This document shows, in pieces, positions 45,963-53,783 of a stretch of DNA of 64,000 nucleotides. How positions within the stretch are numbered: the stretch's first letter is position 1; every line of letters begins with the position of its first letter. The DNA comes from Sphingomonas brevis (GTDB lineage Bacteria > Pseudomonadota > Alphaproteobacteria > Sphingomonadales > Sphingomonadaceae), in NCBI RefSeq assembly GCF_023516505.1, contig NZ_JAMGBB010000001.1, positions 682,001 through 746,000 on the forward strand, written 5' to 3'. Both the position numbers and the translations under genes were made by a program. The notes under the pieces were generated by a model that had not been told where the DNA came from, did no database searches, and worked only from the letters and a program-made list of their open reading frames with translations.

Positions 45963-46910
45963 TTGGGTAATTATCCTCAAGTGGCCCGCGACGATATTCT
46001 GGCGGCCAGGGAACGAATTTCAGGCTCGGTCGAGCGAACGCCATTAATTGAGTCACGGATTCGCGGGCAACGCATATGGCTCAAATGCGAATGCCTGCAG
46101 ACCGGCGGATCGTTCAAGCTGCGCGGGGCGACCAATCGGCTGATGCTGCTTGACGAGCAGCAGCGCCGTCGCGGCGTGGTCGCTTTTTCCTCCGGCAACC
46201 ATGCCCAGGGCGTGGCAATTGCCGCCGAACGCCTTGGCATTCACGCCATCATTGTCATGCCGGCTGACGCGCCGGCAAAGAAGATCGAAGGCACAAGGTC
46301 CCATGGCGCGGAGATCATCTTCTACGACCGCGCTACCGAGAACCGAGAGGAAATCGCCGCTCGATTGGGGGCGGAGAAAGGCTCGGTCGTCGTGCCGAGC
46401 TTTGACGATCCTCACATCGTTGCCGGCCAGGGGACGGCAGGACTGGAGATAATCGACCAGCTTGGTGCATCGCCTGCACAGATACTGGTGAATTGCGGCG
46501 GCGGCGGCCTGTCATCGGGACTTGCCCTTGCCTGTCCCGATGCCGCGATCGTCACGGTCGAGCCGGAAGGTTGGGACGACATGCGGAAATCGCTGGAGGT
46601 GGGAGAAATTGTGCCGGTAGGCCCAAACCCGCCGCCGACCCTCTGCGATGCGATCCAGACGCTAAGAGTTTCGCCGCTTACCCTGGGCATTCTCAAGGAT
46701 CGCGATGCCCGTGGAGTGGCGGTCAGCGAGGAGGAAACGGTAGCAGCCGTTCGTTGGGCCTGGCAGGAGCATGAGCTGGTCGTCGAGCCGGGCGCCGCGG
46801 TGTCGATGGCGGCTCTGCTATCCGGCAAGGTGGAAATCATCCCGGAGACGGTGGCGCTGGTGTCGGGCGGGAATATCGACCCCGCGCTTCACGCTCGCCT
46901 GGTCAGCTAG
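45963..46910 (+). CDS. PLP-dependent threonine/serine dehydratase-like protein
   Basis: The 315-aa fold-type II enzyme has the PLP Lys in TGGSFKLRGATNRLML, the substrate loop FSSGNHAQGVAIAAERLG and the phosphate-binding NCGGGGLSSGLALACP. It lacks the C-terminal regulatory ACT domains of biosynthetic IlvA, so a catabolic threonine dehydratase or serine racemase is likely. The TTG at 45963 is chosen because AAGGAG ends nine bases before it; the TTG at 45954 touches that site. It is divergent from the ornithine decarboxylase. Confidence 0.88.
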   Translation: MGNYPQVARDDILAARERISGSVERTPLIESRIRGQRIWLKCECLQTGGSFKLRGATNRLMLLDEQQRRRGVVAFSSGNHAQGVAIAAERLGIHAIIVMPADAPAKKIEGTRSHGAEIIFYDRATENREEIAARLGAEKGSVVVPSFDDPHIVAGQGTAGLEIIDQLGASPAQILVNCGGGGLSSGLALACPDAAIVTVEPEGWDDMRKSLEVGEIVPVGPNPPPTLCDAIQTLRVSPLTLGILKDRDARGVAVSEEETVAAVRWAWQEHELVVEPGAAVSMAALLSGKVEIIPETVALVSGGNIDPALHARLVS

Positions 46911-47161
46911 GCGGAAGCGATCCGATATTCGCCGGGCTCGACATGGGCCGGCGAATTGCGCTCGACCGCCCGGGTCAGCTCTTCAAGCTCGGCAGCCAGC
47001 GTCTGGAGCTCGGCAATCAGCACCTTCGGGTCGATTTCGGATAGATTGGCCGAAGCGTCGAGCAGCGTGTCGAGCATCATGGCGATGCACGGCAGAATCG
47101 TCTCTTCGATCCGCTCGAACGCCTCCTCGAGGCGCGCCTGTTGCTGCTGGACATCGCGCAT
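46907..47161 (-). CDS. Small helical protein of unknown function
   Basis: An 84-aa acidic protein, almost entirely helical with a coiled-coil character (QQQQARLEEAFERIEETILP ... VLIAELQTLAAELEELTRAV). No membrane segment or known motif. The ATG at 47161 fits better than 47197. Its stop overlaps the stop of the dehydratase gene on the other strand. Confidence 0.6.
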   Translation of the reverse strand: MRDVQQQQARLEEAFERIEETILPCIAMMLDTLLDASANLSEIDPKVLIAELQTLAAELEELTRAVERNSPAHVEPGEYRIASA

Positions 47162-47196
47162 GGGCGTAGACCATGGGCCGGATGGGTTAAGAAGCA

Positions 47197-47379
47197 ATGA
47201 AAGGGCAATCGTTGAGCACCGTCGCCTCCGCCGCGCTCGCGGTCACCATGATCGCGGCAATCCTGCTGCTGATCTTCGGCGTGAAACTGGCGATGAGGCC
47301 AGAGGAACGTCAGCGTGGGCTGCTAATGATCGCCTGCGGAATCATTTTCGTCGGGAATGTGCTGATCTGGACGCTTTAG
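47197..47379 (+). CDS. Small two-helix membrane protein
   Basis: A 60-aa product with two hydrophobic helices (about 10-32 and 42-58) separated by a charged turn (MRPEERQR). The short length and compact hairpin topology are typical of small uncharacterised inner-membrane proteins. It is divergent from the 46907-47161 gene, 35 bp away. Confidence 0.6.
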   Translation: MKGQSLSTVASAALAVTMIAAILLLIFGVKLAMRPEERQRGLLMIACGIIFVGNVLIWTL

Positions 47380-47410
47380 TTCCGGAACCAACCCCGTCAC
47401 CCCGGCCTTG

Positions 47411-47457
47411 ATGATCGGACCGGTACTGTCCCCCAGACAGTACCGCATGCCGATCAT
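47411..47457. repeat. Long two-part palindrome between convergent genes
   Basis: CGGTACTGTC (47421-47430) pairs perfectly with GACAGTACCG (47436-47445) around CCCCA, and the outer ATGATCGG (47411-47418) pairs with CCGATCAT (47450-47457). It lies between the convergent genes ending at 47379 and 47531. It has no adjoining T tract, so it is not a standard terminator. Confidence 0.75.
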
Positions 47458-47491
47458 GGGTCTGCCTTCTTTGGCCAAAGGAAGAAAAGGC

Positions 47492-47518
47492 GGATCCCGG
47501 GTCAAGCCCGGGATGACG
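47492..47518 (-). repeat. REP-like palindrome
   Basis: ATCCCGGG-TCAA-GCCCGGGAT followed by GACG, the same GTCATCCC...GGGATC architecture as at 1718 and 2059 but with a CCCGGGC stem. Confidence 0.7.
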
Positions 47519-47530
47519 CACCATGGTGCC

Positions 47531-48187
47531 TCACCTGATCGGGCAGCTCGGGTCCAAACGATAGTCCAGATAGCCGTCCACGCTCTTCATCAGCAGGTCG
47601 ATTTCATTGGCGAAGAAGTGATTGGCGCCCGGGATGGTGTCGTGGGCGATTGTGATGTGCTTTTGGGTACGAAGCTTGTCGACCAGCTTCTGGACCGCGC
47701 CAGGCGTCACTACCTCGTCGGCCTCGCCCTGGATGATGATGCCCGATGCAGGGCAGGGGGCGAGGAAGCTGAAATCATACATGTTGGCCGGCGGCGCGAT
47801 CGAGATGAAGCCGCGGATTTCCGGGCGTCGCATCAGAAGCTGCATGCCGATCCAGGCGCCGAAGCTGACACCTGCGACCCAGGTTTGCTCCGCCTCGGGG
47901 TGAATCTGCTGGACCCAGTCGAGCGCGGAAGCGGCATCGCTCAGCTCACCGATGCCATTGTCGAACGTTCCCTGGCTCTTGCCGACACCGCGGAAGTTGA
48001 AGCGCAACGTGGCGAAGCCGCGGCGGACGAAATCCTTGTAGAGCAGCTGGACGATCTTGTTGTTCATCGTCCCGCCGGCCTGCGGGTGGCTGTGCAGGAT
48101 CATGGCGACGGGCGCACGCGGGCGCGGTCCCGGGCTGAAACGGCCTTCCAGACGGCCTTCGGGTCCGGGGAAAATCACTTCGGGCAT
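47531..48187 (-). CDS. Alpha/beta hydrolase
   Basis: The 218-aa protein has the family pattern MILHSHPQAGGTMNNKIV (oxyanion region), FATLRFNFRGVGKSQG, a nucleophile elbow VAGVSFGAWIG with Ser in GVSFG, an acid near GEADEVVTP and His in PGANHFFA. This matches the short dienelactone-hydrolase-like group (COG2945). It is cytoplasmic; the substrate is unknown. It converges with the small membrane protein gene. Confidence 0.88.
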   Translation of the reverse strand: MPEVIFPGPEGRLEGRFSPGPRPRAPVAMILHSHPQAGGTMNNKIVQLLYKDFVRRGFATLRFNFRGVGKSQGTFDNGIGELSDAASALDWVQQIHPEAEQTWVAGVSFGAWIGMQLLMRRPEIRGFISIAPPANMYDFSFLAPCPASGIIIQGEADEVVTPGAVQKLVDKLRTQKHITIAHDTIPGANHFFANEIDLLMKSVDGYLDYRLDPSCPIR

Positions 48188-48305
48188 GGGTGGTCGCTTC
48201 GCCTGCTACTAGGACTGAAAATCCGCGGAAGGGATGCACCGCGGCGGCGGACCCTATATAGGGCTGGCGCAACCTCTGGCAACGGCAGGATTCTGTAGAT
48301 TTCAC

Positions 48306-49379
48306 ATGACCGATTCAGCGACTCGAATTTTCCTTGATCATGCCGCCACGACCAACGTCCTGCCCGAGGCTCGGGCGGCGCTTGAACGCGGCTATGACGC
48401 CTGGGCCAATCCCAGCTCTCCGCATGCCGAGGGGCGCAAGGCGCGCTCGGCGCTGGAAGAGGCCAGGTCGGCCGTCGCCGAGGTATTGGGCTGGCGTCAT
48501 GACGTCATTTTCACCAGCGGCGCCAGTGAATCGGTCGAAATCGTCGCGGCGCGCGCGCGCATTCCTGGCCGCGCCCATGGCGCGACCGAGCATGCCATTG
48601 TGCCGCACGCGATGGGGGCAAGCTCGAAGGTCGTTCCGGTCGATGCCGGCGGCCTGATCGACGAAACAGCGCTCGAAGCGATCCTTGCGGAAGGACCGGC
48701 ACTTGTCGCGATCCAGATGGTCAATAACGAGACCGGGATCCTGCAGCCGCTTGAGCGATTGGCGCCGATGATCCGGGAGGCCGGCTCGCTGTTGCTGGCC
48801 GACTGCGCGCAGAGCGCCAGCAAATATCCGCTTCCTGACGCCGATTTCATCGCCCTTTCGGCGCACAAATTGGGCGCGACGCCGGGTTTTGGCGCGCTGC
48901 TGGTCAGGGACCTCGGCACGCTGGAGCCGGTCGGCGGGCAGGAAAAGGGTTATCGCCGCGGCACCCAGGACGCGCCGAGCGCGCTGGCCTTTGCCGCTGC
49001 GCTATCGGCAAAGCCCTATGATATGGAGCGGCTTGCCGCCCTTCGTTCGCGGCTCGACGAGGGTGTAAGGGCCGCCGGCGGAGTGGTGATCGGTGAAGAC
49101 AGTCCACGCCTGCCGACCATCGGTGCCATATCGCTGCCCGGCGCATCGAGCGCCGCATTGCTCGTTCAGTTCGATCTGGCCGGCATCGCCGTCTCCGCCG
49201 GCAGCGCCTGCTCGTCGGGCAAGATGAAGGAAAGCGCCGTGCTGTCGGCAATGGGCGTCGCGCCAGAAATCGCCGGCGGCTTCCTCAGGATCAGCTTCGG
49301 TCCGATGACGACCGAAGCAGAGGTCGATGCCTTCCTCGCCGAATGGTCGCGGATCGCGAGCCGCGCTCGGGCGGCATGA
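48306..49379 (+). CDS. Cysteine desulfurase-family aminotransferase, paralog 1
   Basis: A class V PLP enzyme of 357 aa. The conserved features are FLDHAATTNVLPEA, TSGASESVEIV, His in ATEHAIVPHAMG, the PLP Lys in ALSAHKLGATPGFGALLV, and the catalytic-loop Cys in AVSAGSACSSGKM, so it should transfer sulfur from cysteine to a protein Cys. ATG 48306 is used (the frame to 48234 lacks similarity). Its stop overlaps the ATG of the second desulfurase (ATGA). It is less typical than paralog 2 (GASES instead of GATEA). Confidence 0.88.
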   Translation: MTDSATRIFLDHAATTNVLPEARAALERGYDAWANPSSPHAEGRKARSALEEARSAVAEVLGWRHDVIFTSGASESVEIVAARARIPGRAHGATEHAIVPHAMGASSKVVPVDAGGLIDETALEAILAEGPALVAIQMVNNETGILQPLERLAPMIREAGSLLLADCAQSASKYPLPDADFIALSAHKLGATPGFGALLVRDLGTLEPVGGQEKGYRRGTQDAPSALAFAAALSAKPYDMERLAALRSRLDEGVRAAGGVVIGEDSPRLPTIGAISLPGASSAALLVQFDLAGIAVSAGSACSSGKMKESAVLSAMGVAPEIAGGFLRISFGPMTTEAEVDAFLAEWSRIASRARAA

Positions 49380-50488
49380 TCTATCTCGATTACCAGGCGA
49401 CCACGCCCGTTGCTCCCGAGGTGGCGGCCGGGATGCGGCCGTGGATCGAGGAGAAGTTCGCCAACCCGCACAGTCCCTCCAAATGGGGCCGTGAGGCGGC
49501 AGCGGCGATCGAGGTCGCTCGGGGGCAGGTTGAAAAGACGCTGGGCCTCGGCGGCGGGCACTTCGCTTTCACCTCCGGCGCGACCGAGGCGCTCAATTGG
49601 GCGCTCAAGGGCGTTTTCGAGACCGCCAAGCGCCGCAAGCTGGTCACCGTCGCTACCGAACATGCCGCGGTGCTCGATACCGCCGAGTGGCTCGAAGGGA
49701 AGGGCATTGAGGTCGTCCGGCTCCAGGTTGGCGCGGACGGTCGCATCGATCGCGACATGGCCGAAGCCGCGATCGACGACAATACGGCGCTGGTCGCGGC
49801 GATGCTGGTCAATAATGAAATCGGCGTGATCCAGCCGATCGCCGAACTTGCGCGGCTTGCCCACGGGGCCGGCGCACTGATGCTGTGCGACGCCGTGCAG
49901 GGCTTTGGCCGGTTGGCGATCCCCGATGGACCGGACCTGGTTGCCGTGTCGGGCCATAAAATCCACGGCCCGAAGGGAGTTGGTGGCTTGTGGATGCGGA
50001 GCGGCTGTGAGCCCGAGCCGCTGTTGCATGGCGGTGGGCAGGAGCAGGGCCTGCGTTCCGGCACATTGTCGCCCGCCTTGTGCGTCGGGATGGGCGAGGC
50101 GGCACAACTAGCGTCCGAACGGCGCGACGCCGATGCGGTACATGTTGAGAAATTATATGAGCTTGCGCTGACAACACTCGGACAGAATTGGAATATTAAT
50201 GGTAGTGTGGCCCATCGCTACCGGGGAAATCTCAACCTTCGCCGCGACGGCCTGGACGGCGCGAGATTGATCTCGGACATGCGCAATATCGCCTTTTCGC
50301 TCGGCTCCGCCTGCGCCAGCGGCTCCGGCCGTCCCAGCCACGTCCTCCGCGCAATTGGGCTGAGCGACCAGCAGGCGCGCTCTTCGATCCGCCTCGGTTT
50401 CGGACGCTACACTGGCGAGGAGGAGCTGGCCTCGGCCTGCCGCCGGATCAACGAGACCGCCAACGCCCAGGCCCGGCTTCCGGCATGA
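49376..50488 (+). CDS. Cysteine desulfurase, paralog 2 (NifS/IscS type)
   Basis: A 370-aa class V PLP enzyme with YLDYQATTPVAPEVA, FTSGATEALNWALKG, TEHAAVLDTAEWL, QGFGRLAIPDGPDLVAVSGH and PLP Lys in SGHKIHGPKGVGGLWM. The loop Cys is in SLGSACASGSGRPSH, typical of group I IscS/NifS. It should supply sulfur for Fe-S clusters or tRNA thiolation. Operon with paralog 1 (four-base overlap) and the ferredoxin gene (four-base overlap). No iscU, iscR or suf genes are in the window. Confidence 0.93.
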   Translation: MIYLDYQATTPVAPEVAAGMRPWIEEKFANPHSPSKWGREAAAAIEVARGQVEKTLGLGGGHFAFTSGATEALNWALKGVFETAKRRKLVTVATEHAAVLDTAEWLEGKGIEVVRLQVGADGRIDRDMAEAAIDDNTALVAAMLVNNEIGVIQPIAELARLAHGAGALMLCDAVQGFGRLAIPDGPDLVAVSGHKIHGPKGVGGLWMRSGCEPEPLLHGGGQEQGLRSGTLSPALCVGMGEAAQLASERRDADAVHVEKLYELALTTLGQNWNINGSVAHRYRGNLNLRRDGLDGARLISDMRNIAFSLGSACASGSGRPSHVLRAIGLSDQQARSSIRLGFGRYTGEEELASACRRINETANAQARLPA

Positions 50489-50817
50489 TCAAGGTCCGGT
50501 TTCTGAAGGCCGACGGGACACTCGACCATGAAATCGAGGCACCGTCCGGCACCAATTTACTCGACCTCGCACAGCGCGAAGGCCAGCCGCTCGAAGGTGC
50601 CTGCGAGGGGCAGATGGCTTGCTCGACATGCCATGTGGTGGTGGCGAAGGAGGACTTCGACCGCTTGCCGCCTGCCAGCGAGGAAGAGGACGACCTTCTC
50701 GATCTTGCCTGGCAGGTCCGCCCGACGTCGCGTCTGGCGTGTCAGATCAACCTTAGCGATGACGTCGGGACCATCACCGTTCAGATGCCCGGCGGAGCCT
50801 ATAACCTCGACCGCTAG
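50485..50817 (+). CDS. 2Fe-2S ferredoxin (ISC/adrenodoxin type)
   Basis: The 110-aa protein binds a 2Fe-2S cluster through CEGQMACSTC and a fourth Cys in SRLACQINL; the spacing (C-x5-C-x2-C-xn-C) is that of adrenodoxin and IscFdx. It begins IKVRFLKADGTLDHEIEAP. Being in one operon with two desulfurases suggests it supplies electrons for cluster assembly. Confidence 0.95.
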   Translation: MIKVRFLKADGTLDHEIEAPSGTNLLDLAQREGQPLEGACEGQMACSTCHVVVAKEDFDRLPPASEEEDDLLDLAWQVRPTSRLACQINLSDDVGTITVQMPGGAYNLDR

Positions 50818-51521
50818 TCGCCCTTGGGCAGCGGCTGGCCGACCCGGCTGTCAAACTCGCCCTTGCGGTGCTTCTCGCCTTTCCCCTTTGGCCGGGTGGG
50901 CAACCGGGCTTCCAGCGCCGCAAGCGTGAGGCGTCCCTGCCCATCGCTGTCGAGCAGCTTGAACCGGGTGGAAGCGGCCTGTCGAAACTCGGCAAGCGTG
51001 ACTGCCCGGTTGAAGTCGGCATCGGCACTGGCCACTGGCTGAGGGATATTGAGCAGCCCGTAACGGGCGCCCCCCTGAAGGCCGTCCAACCGATAGCCGT
51101 CGTATCGGTCTCCTCGTTTCCGGTCATCGCCGAACGGGTGGTCCCGGTCCGGTTCAGGCTTGGGAGCAGTGTCGCCCCGGGGCCGCTTCCAGTCCGTGTT
51201 CACCTGGACGTCGGGCGCGACCTCCCACTCATAGGTGGTGATTTCCTGGGGATCGATCTGGCCATCGTGATTATCGTCGAGCTTGGCGAAGAAGCGGTCG
51301 GCATCGGCCTGCATTTCGTCGGCGGTCAGCACGCCGTCCCGGTTTGCGTCCGCCTGCCCGAACCATCGCGCGATGGGAGATTCGGCGGTCGCCCGTCCGC
51401 GAAACGGCTCGCCCATCGGACTGATGAATGGTGCCCAGGGATAGGCCTTCACGGTGATCGGCGGTTCGTCGGCCGCGGCGGCGGACATCAGGAGAGCGAT
51501 GATCGGCGCGACAAGCGGCAT
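50814..51521 (-). CDS. Exported EF-hand protein
   Basis: The 235-aa product has a short signal peptide (PLVAPIIALLMSAAAA) and two canonical EF-hand loops (DANRDGVLTADE, DDNHDGQIDPQE). A basic/acidic linker and two less regular loops follow (DADFNRAVTLAE, DSDGQGRLTLAA). It is probably a periplasmic calcium binder. ATG 51521 is used because upstream of it the frame runs into the SRP RNA gene. Confidence 0.82.
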   Translation of the reverse strand: MPLVAPIIALLMSAAAADEPPITVKAYPWAPFISPMGEPFRGRATAESPIARWFGQADANRDGVLTADEMQADADRFFAKLDDNHDGQIDPQEITTYEWEVAPDVQVNTDWKRPRGDTAPKPEPDRDHPFGDDRKRGDRYDGYRLDGLQGGARYGLLNIPQPVASADADFNRAVTLAEFRQAASTRFKLLDSDGQGRLTLAALEARLPTRPKGKGEKHRKGEFDSRVGQPLPKGD

Positions 51522-51581
51522 GAGGCTACCTCGGTCCCATCGCGTGAACGGCCGATGAAGGGCTTGGCATTTGGGAGCGGT

Positions 51582-51667
51582 GGAAGCCGACGACCCGGCA
51601 CGAAATCGTTGTGGCTGCTTCCTTCCGGATCTGACCAGGTTGGCGACAGCGCCGTCCGCCGACTTCC
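51582..51667 (-). ncRNA. ffs: Signal recognition particle RNA (4.5S RNA)
   Basis: The minus strand carries the SRP core GGTCAGATCCGGAAGGAAGC, the asymmetric-loop motif bound by Ffh. The ends pair closely: GGAAGTCGGCGG with CCGTCGGCTTCC-like 3' arm (12 consecutive pairs with G-U), then CGGC with GCCG, as in a short alphaproteobacterial SRP RNA hairpin. Boundaries are those of the stem; the transcript may extend a few bases. The gene is divergent from dnaX, a frequent neighbour of ffs. Confidence 0.9.
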
Positions 51668-51752
51668 GCGCGCCATATGGGGACATGGCTCACATGATGC
51701 AAGCAATACTCGCGCCTCGCAAAGCCGGGTCGAGATCATTAAACCATCCTCG

Positions 51753-53387
51753 ATGACTGACGACGAATCGCCGGGCCTTGGCCTAGACCTTCCCGAACTG
51801 CCCGAGCGGCCAAATGACGAGGCGCACTATCGCGTGCTCGCCCGCAAATACCGGCCGCAGACCTTCGCCGAGCTGATCGGCCAGGACGCGATGGTGAAGA
51901 CGCTCGGCAACGCGATCGAGCGCGGCCGCATTGCCCACGCATTCCTGCTGACCGGGGTGCGCGGGGTCGGCAAAACGTCGACCGCGCGGCTCGTCGCCAA
52001 GGCGCTGAACTGCATCGGCCCGGACGGGCACGGCGGGCCGACCATCGAGCCATGCGGCGTTTGCGAGCCGTGCCGGGCGATTGCGGAGGGCCGCCATATC
52101 GACGTGATCGAGATGGACGCTGCCTCTCACACCGGGGTCGACGACGTTCGGGAGATTATCGAGGCGGTGCGCTACGCCAGTGTCTCCGCGCGCTACAAAA
52201 TCTACATTATCGACGAAGTTCACATGCTGTCGAAGAGCGCGTTCAACGCGCTCCTCAAGACGCTTGAGGAACCGCCGGCACATGTGAAATTCCTGTTCGC
52301 CACCACCGAGGTCGGCAAGGTTCCGGTGACGGTTCTGTCGCGTTGCCAACGGTTCGACCTCAGGCGCATCCCGGCCGAGAAACTGGCCGAGCATTTCGCC
52401 TGGGTTGCGGCTGCGGAGAATGTTGAGGTCGAGCCGGAGGCCCTCCACGCAATCGCCCGCGCCGCTGAAGGCTCCGCCCGGGACGGCCTGTCGATCCTCG
52501 ACCAGGCGATTGCGCATGGAGAAGGCAAGGTCACTGCGGAACAGGTGCGCGACATGCTCGGTCAGGCTGACCGCGGGCGTATCCGCCGATTGCTCGAAAC
52601 CCTCTTGACTGGGGACCTTGCCGCGACGCTCGAGCAGCTCGACGAGGCCCATGCGCTGGGCATTGAGCCAGGCTCGCTGCTCCGCGGCCTGATGGAATCG
52701 ATGCACGCCGTGACCCGCGCCAAGGCCGGGGCCAAGGCCGATATGCTGCAGTCCGCCGAGGAGCGCGAGCATAGCGCCGAGCTGGCCGGGCGCCTTGGTT
52801 GGGGCAGCCTCCATCGCCTATGGCAGCTGCTGCTCAAGGGATTGGAGGATGTCCGCATCGCCCCTGATCCGCATGAGGCGGCGACCATGGCCCTGCTGCG
52901 CTTGATCCATGCCGCCGACATGCCTGATCCCTCGGCGCTTGCCGCGATGCTGTCGGGCGGCGGCACGTCAGTTGCCGCTCCAGCGGCGCCAAGCGCTACG
53001 GCACCGCCCGGAGCGAAGGCCAGCGTGCCGACAGACTATCCGTCGCTGGTCGATGCAGTAGAGAAGCAAGGCAAGCAATTGCTTGGCGTCCAGCTGCGCG
53101 ATCATGTCGGCCTGGTCAGTTTCGAACCCGGCGAGTTGGTGTTGAAGCCGTTGAAGCCGCTCGGCCCGGAATTCCCGCGAGAGCTGGCTGCCGCAGCCAA
53201 GGCCGCGACTGGCCAGAATTGGCAGGTGCGCCTGACCGACGAGGGCGGATCGCCCTCGCTTCAGCAGCAGGAAGTCATGGCGGAAGAACGGATGCGCTCA
53301 GCCGTCCTCGAGGAACAAAATGTCCGCGCGCTGCTTGATGAATTTCCCGACGCAACCCTGGAATCGATTGACCGGAAAGAAGCCTAA
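51753..53387 (+). CDS. dnaX: DNA polymerase III gamma/tau subunit
   Basis: DnaX is the clamp-loader ATPase of the replisome. The 544-aa protein has KYRPQTFAELIGQ, the Walker A GVRGVGKTSTA, a zinc module (CIGPDGHGGPTIEPCGVCEPC), Walker B IIDEVHMLSK, the sensor SLSR-like TVLSRCQRFDL and a C-terminal tau-like extension. ATG 51753 starts MTDDESPGLGL; upstream frame to 50868 runs antisense through other genes. Its stop overlaps ybaB (TAATG). Confidence 0.96.
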   Translation: MTDDESPGLGLDLPELPERPNDEAHYRVLARKYRPQTFAELIGQDAMVKTLGNAIERGRIAHAFLLTGVRGVGKTSTARLVAKALNCIGPDGHGGPTIEPCGVCEPCRAIAEGRHIDVIEMDAASHTGVDDVREIIEAVRYASVSARYKIYIIDEVHMLSKSAFNALLKTLEEPPAHVKFLFATTEVGKVPVTVLSRCQRFDLRRIPAEKLAEHFAWVAAAENVEVEPEALHAIARAAEGSARDGLSILDQAIAHGEGKVTAEQVRDMLGQADRGRIRRLLETLLTGDLAATLEQLDEAHALGIEPGSLLRGLMESMHAVTRAKAGAKADMLQSAEEREHSAELAGRLGWGSLHRLWQLLLKGLEDVRIAPDPHEAATMALLRLIHAADMPDPSALAAMLSGGGTSVAAPAAPSATAPPGAKASVPTDYPSLVDAVEKQGKQLLGVQLRDHVGLVSFEPGELVLKPLKPLGPEFPRELAAAAKAATGQNWQVRLTDEGGSPSLQQQEVMAEERMRSAVLEEQNVRALLDEFPDATLESIDRKEA

Positions 53388-53710
53388 TGCCCAGCCTCGA
53401 TGAAATCATGAAAATGGCCGAAGCCGCCCAGGCGCAACTTGCCCAGGCGCAGGAAAATCTCGACAAGGTCGAAGTTGAGGGCGTGTCGGGCGGGGGCCTG
53501 GTCAAGATCAAGGCGACCGCCAAGGGCCGCATTCTCGGCGTGGCCATCGACGACAGCCTGTTGGTTCCGGCCGAAAAATCCATGCTGGAAGACCTGATCG
53601 CAGCGGCGATCAACGATGCCCGTGGGAAGGCAGATGCCGCCGCCGGCGAGCAGATGCAGTCGATGACGGCTGGACTTTCGCTGCCGCCCGGATTCAAGCT
53701 TCCTTTCTAA
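53387..53710 (+). CDS. ybaB: YbaB/EbfC nucleoid-associated protein
   Basis: A 107-aa DNA-binding protein with the family's helix-sheet-helix layout (SLDEIMKMAEAAQAQLAQAQ, VEGVSGGGLVKIKATAKGRI, ESMLEDLIAAAINDARGKAD-like helix). It follows dnaX with a one-base overlap, the usual dnaX-ybaB arrangement; recR, often third, is not here. Confidence 0.95.
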   Translation: MPSLDEIMKMAEAAQAQLAQAQENLDKVEVEGVSGGGLVKIKATAKGRILGVAIDDSLLVPAEKSMLEDLIAAAINDARGKADAAAGEQMQSMTAGLSLPPGFKLPF

Positions 53711-53783
53711 AAAGCCGCCCAAAATAAGCACTTGTATCCGGGCCGGAGCGTGGCAAAGCTGACAGCTTGAGACGCGCGGGGGA

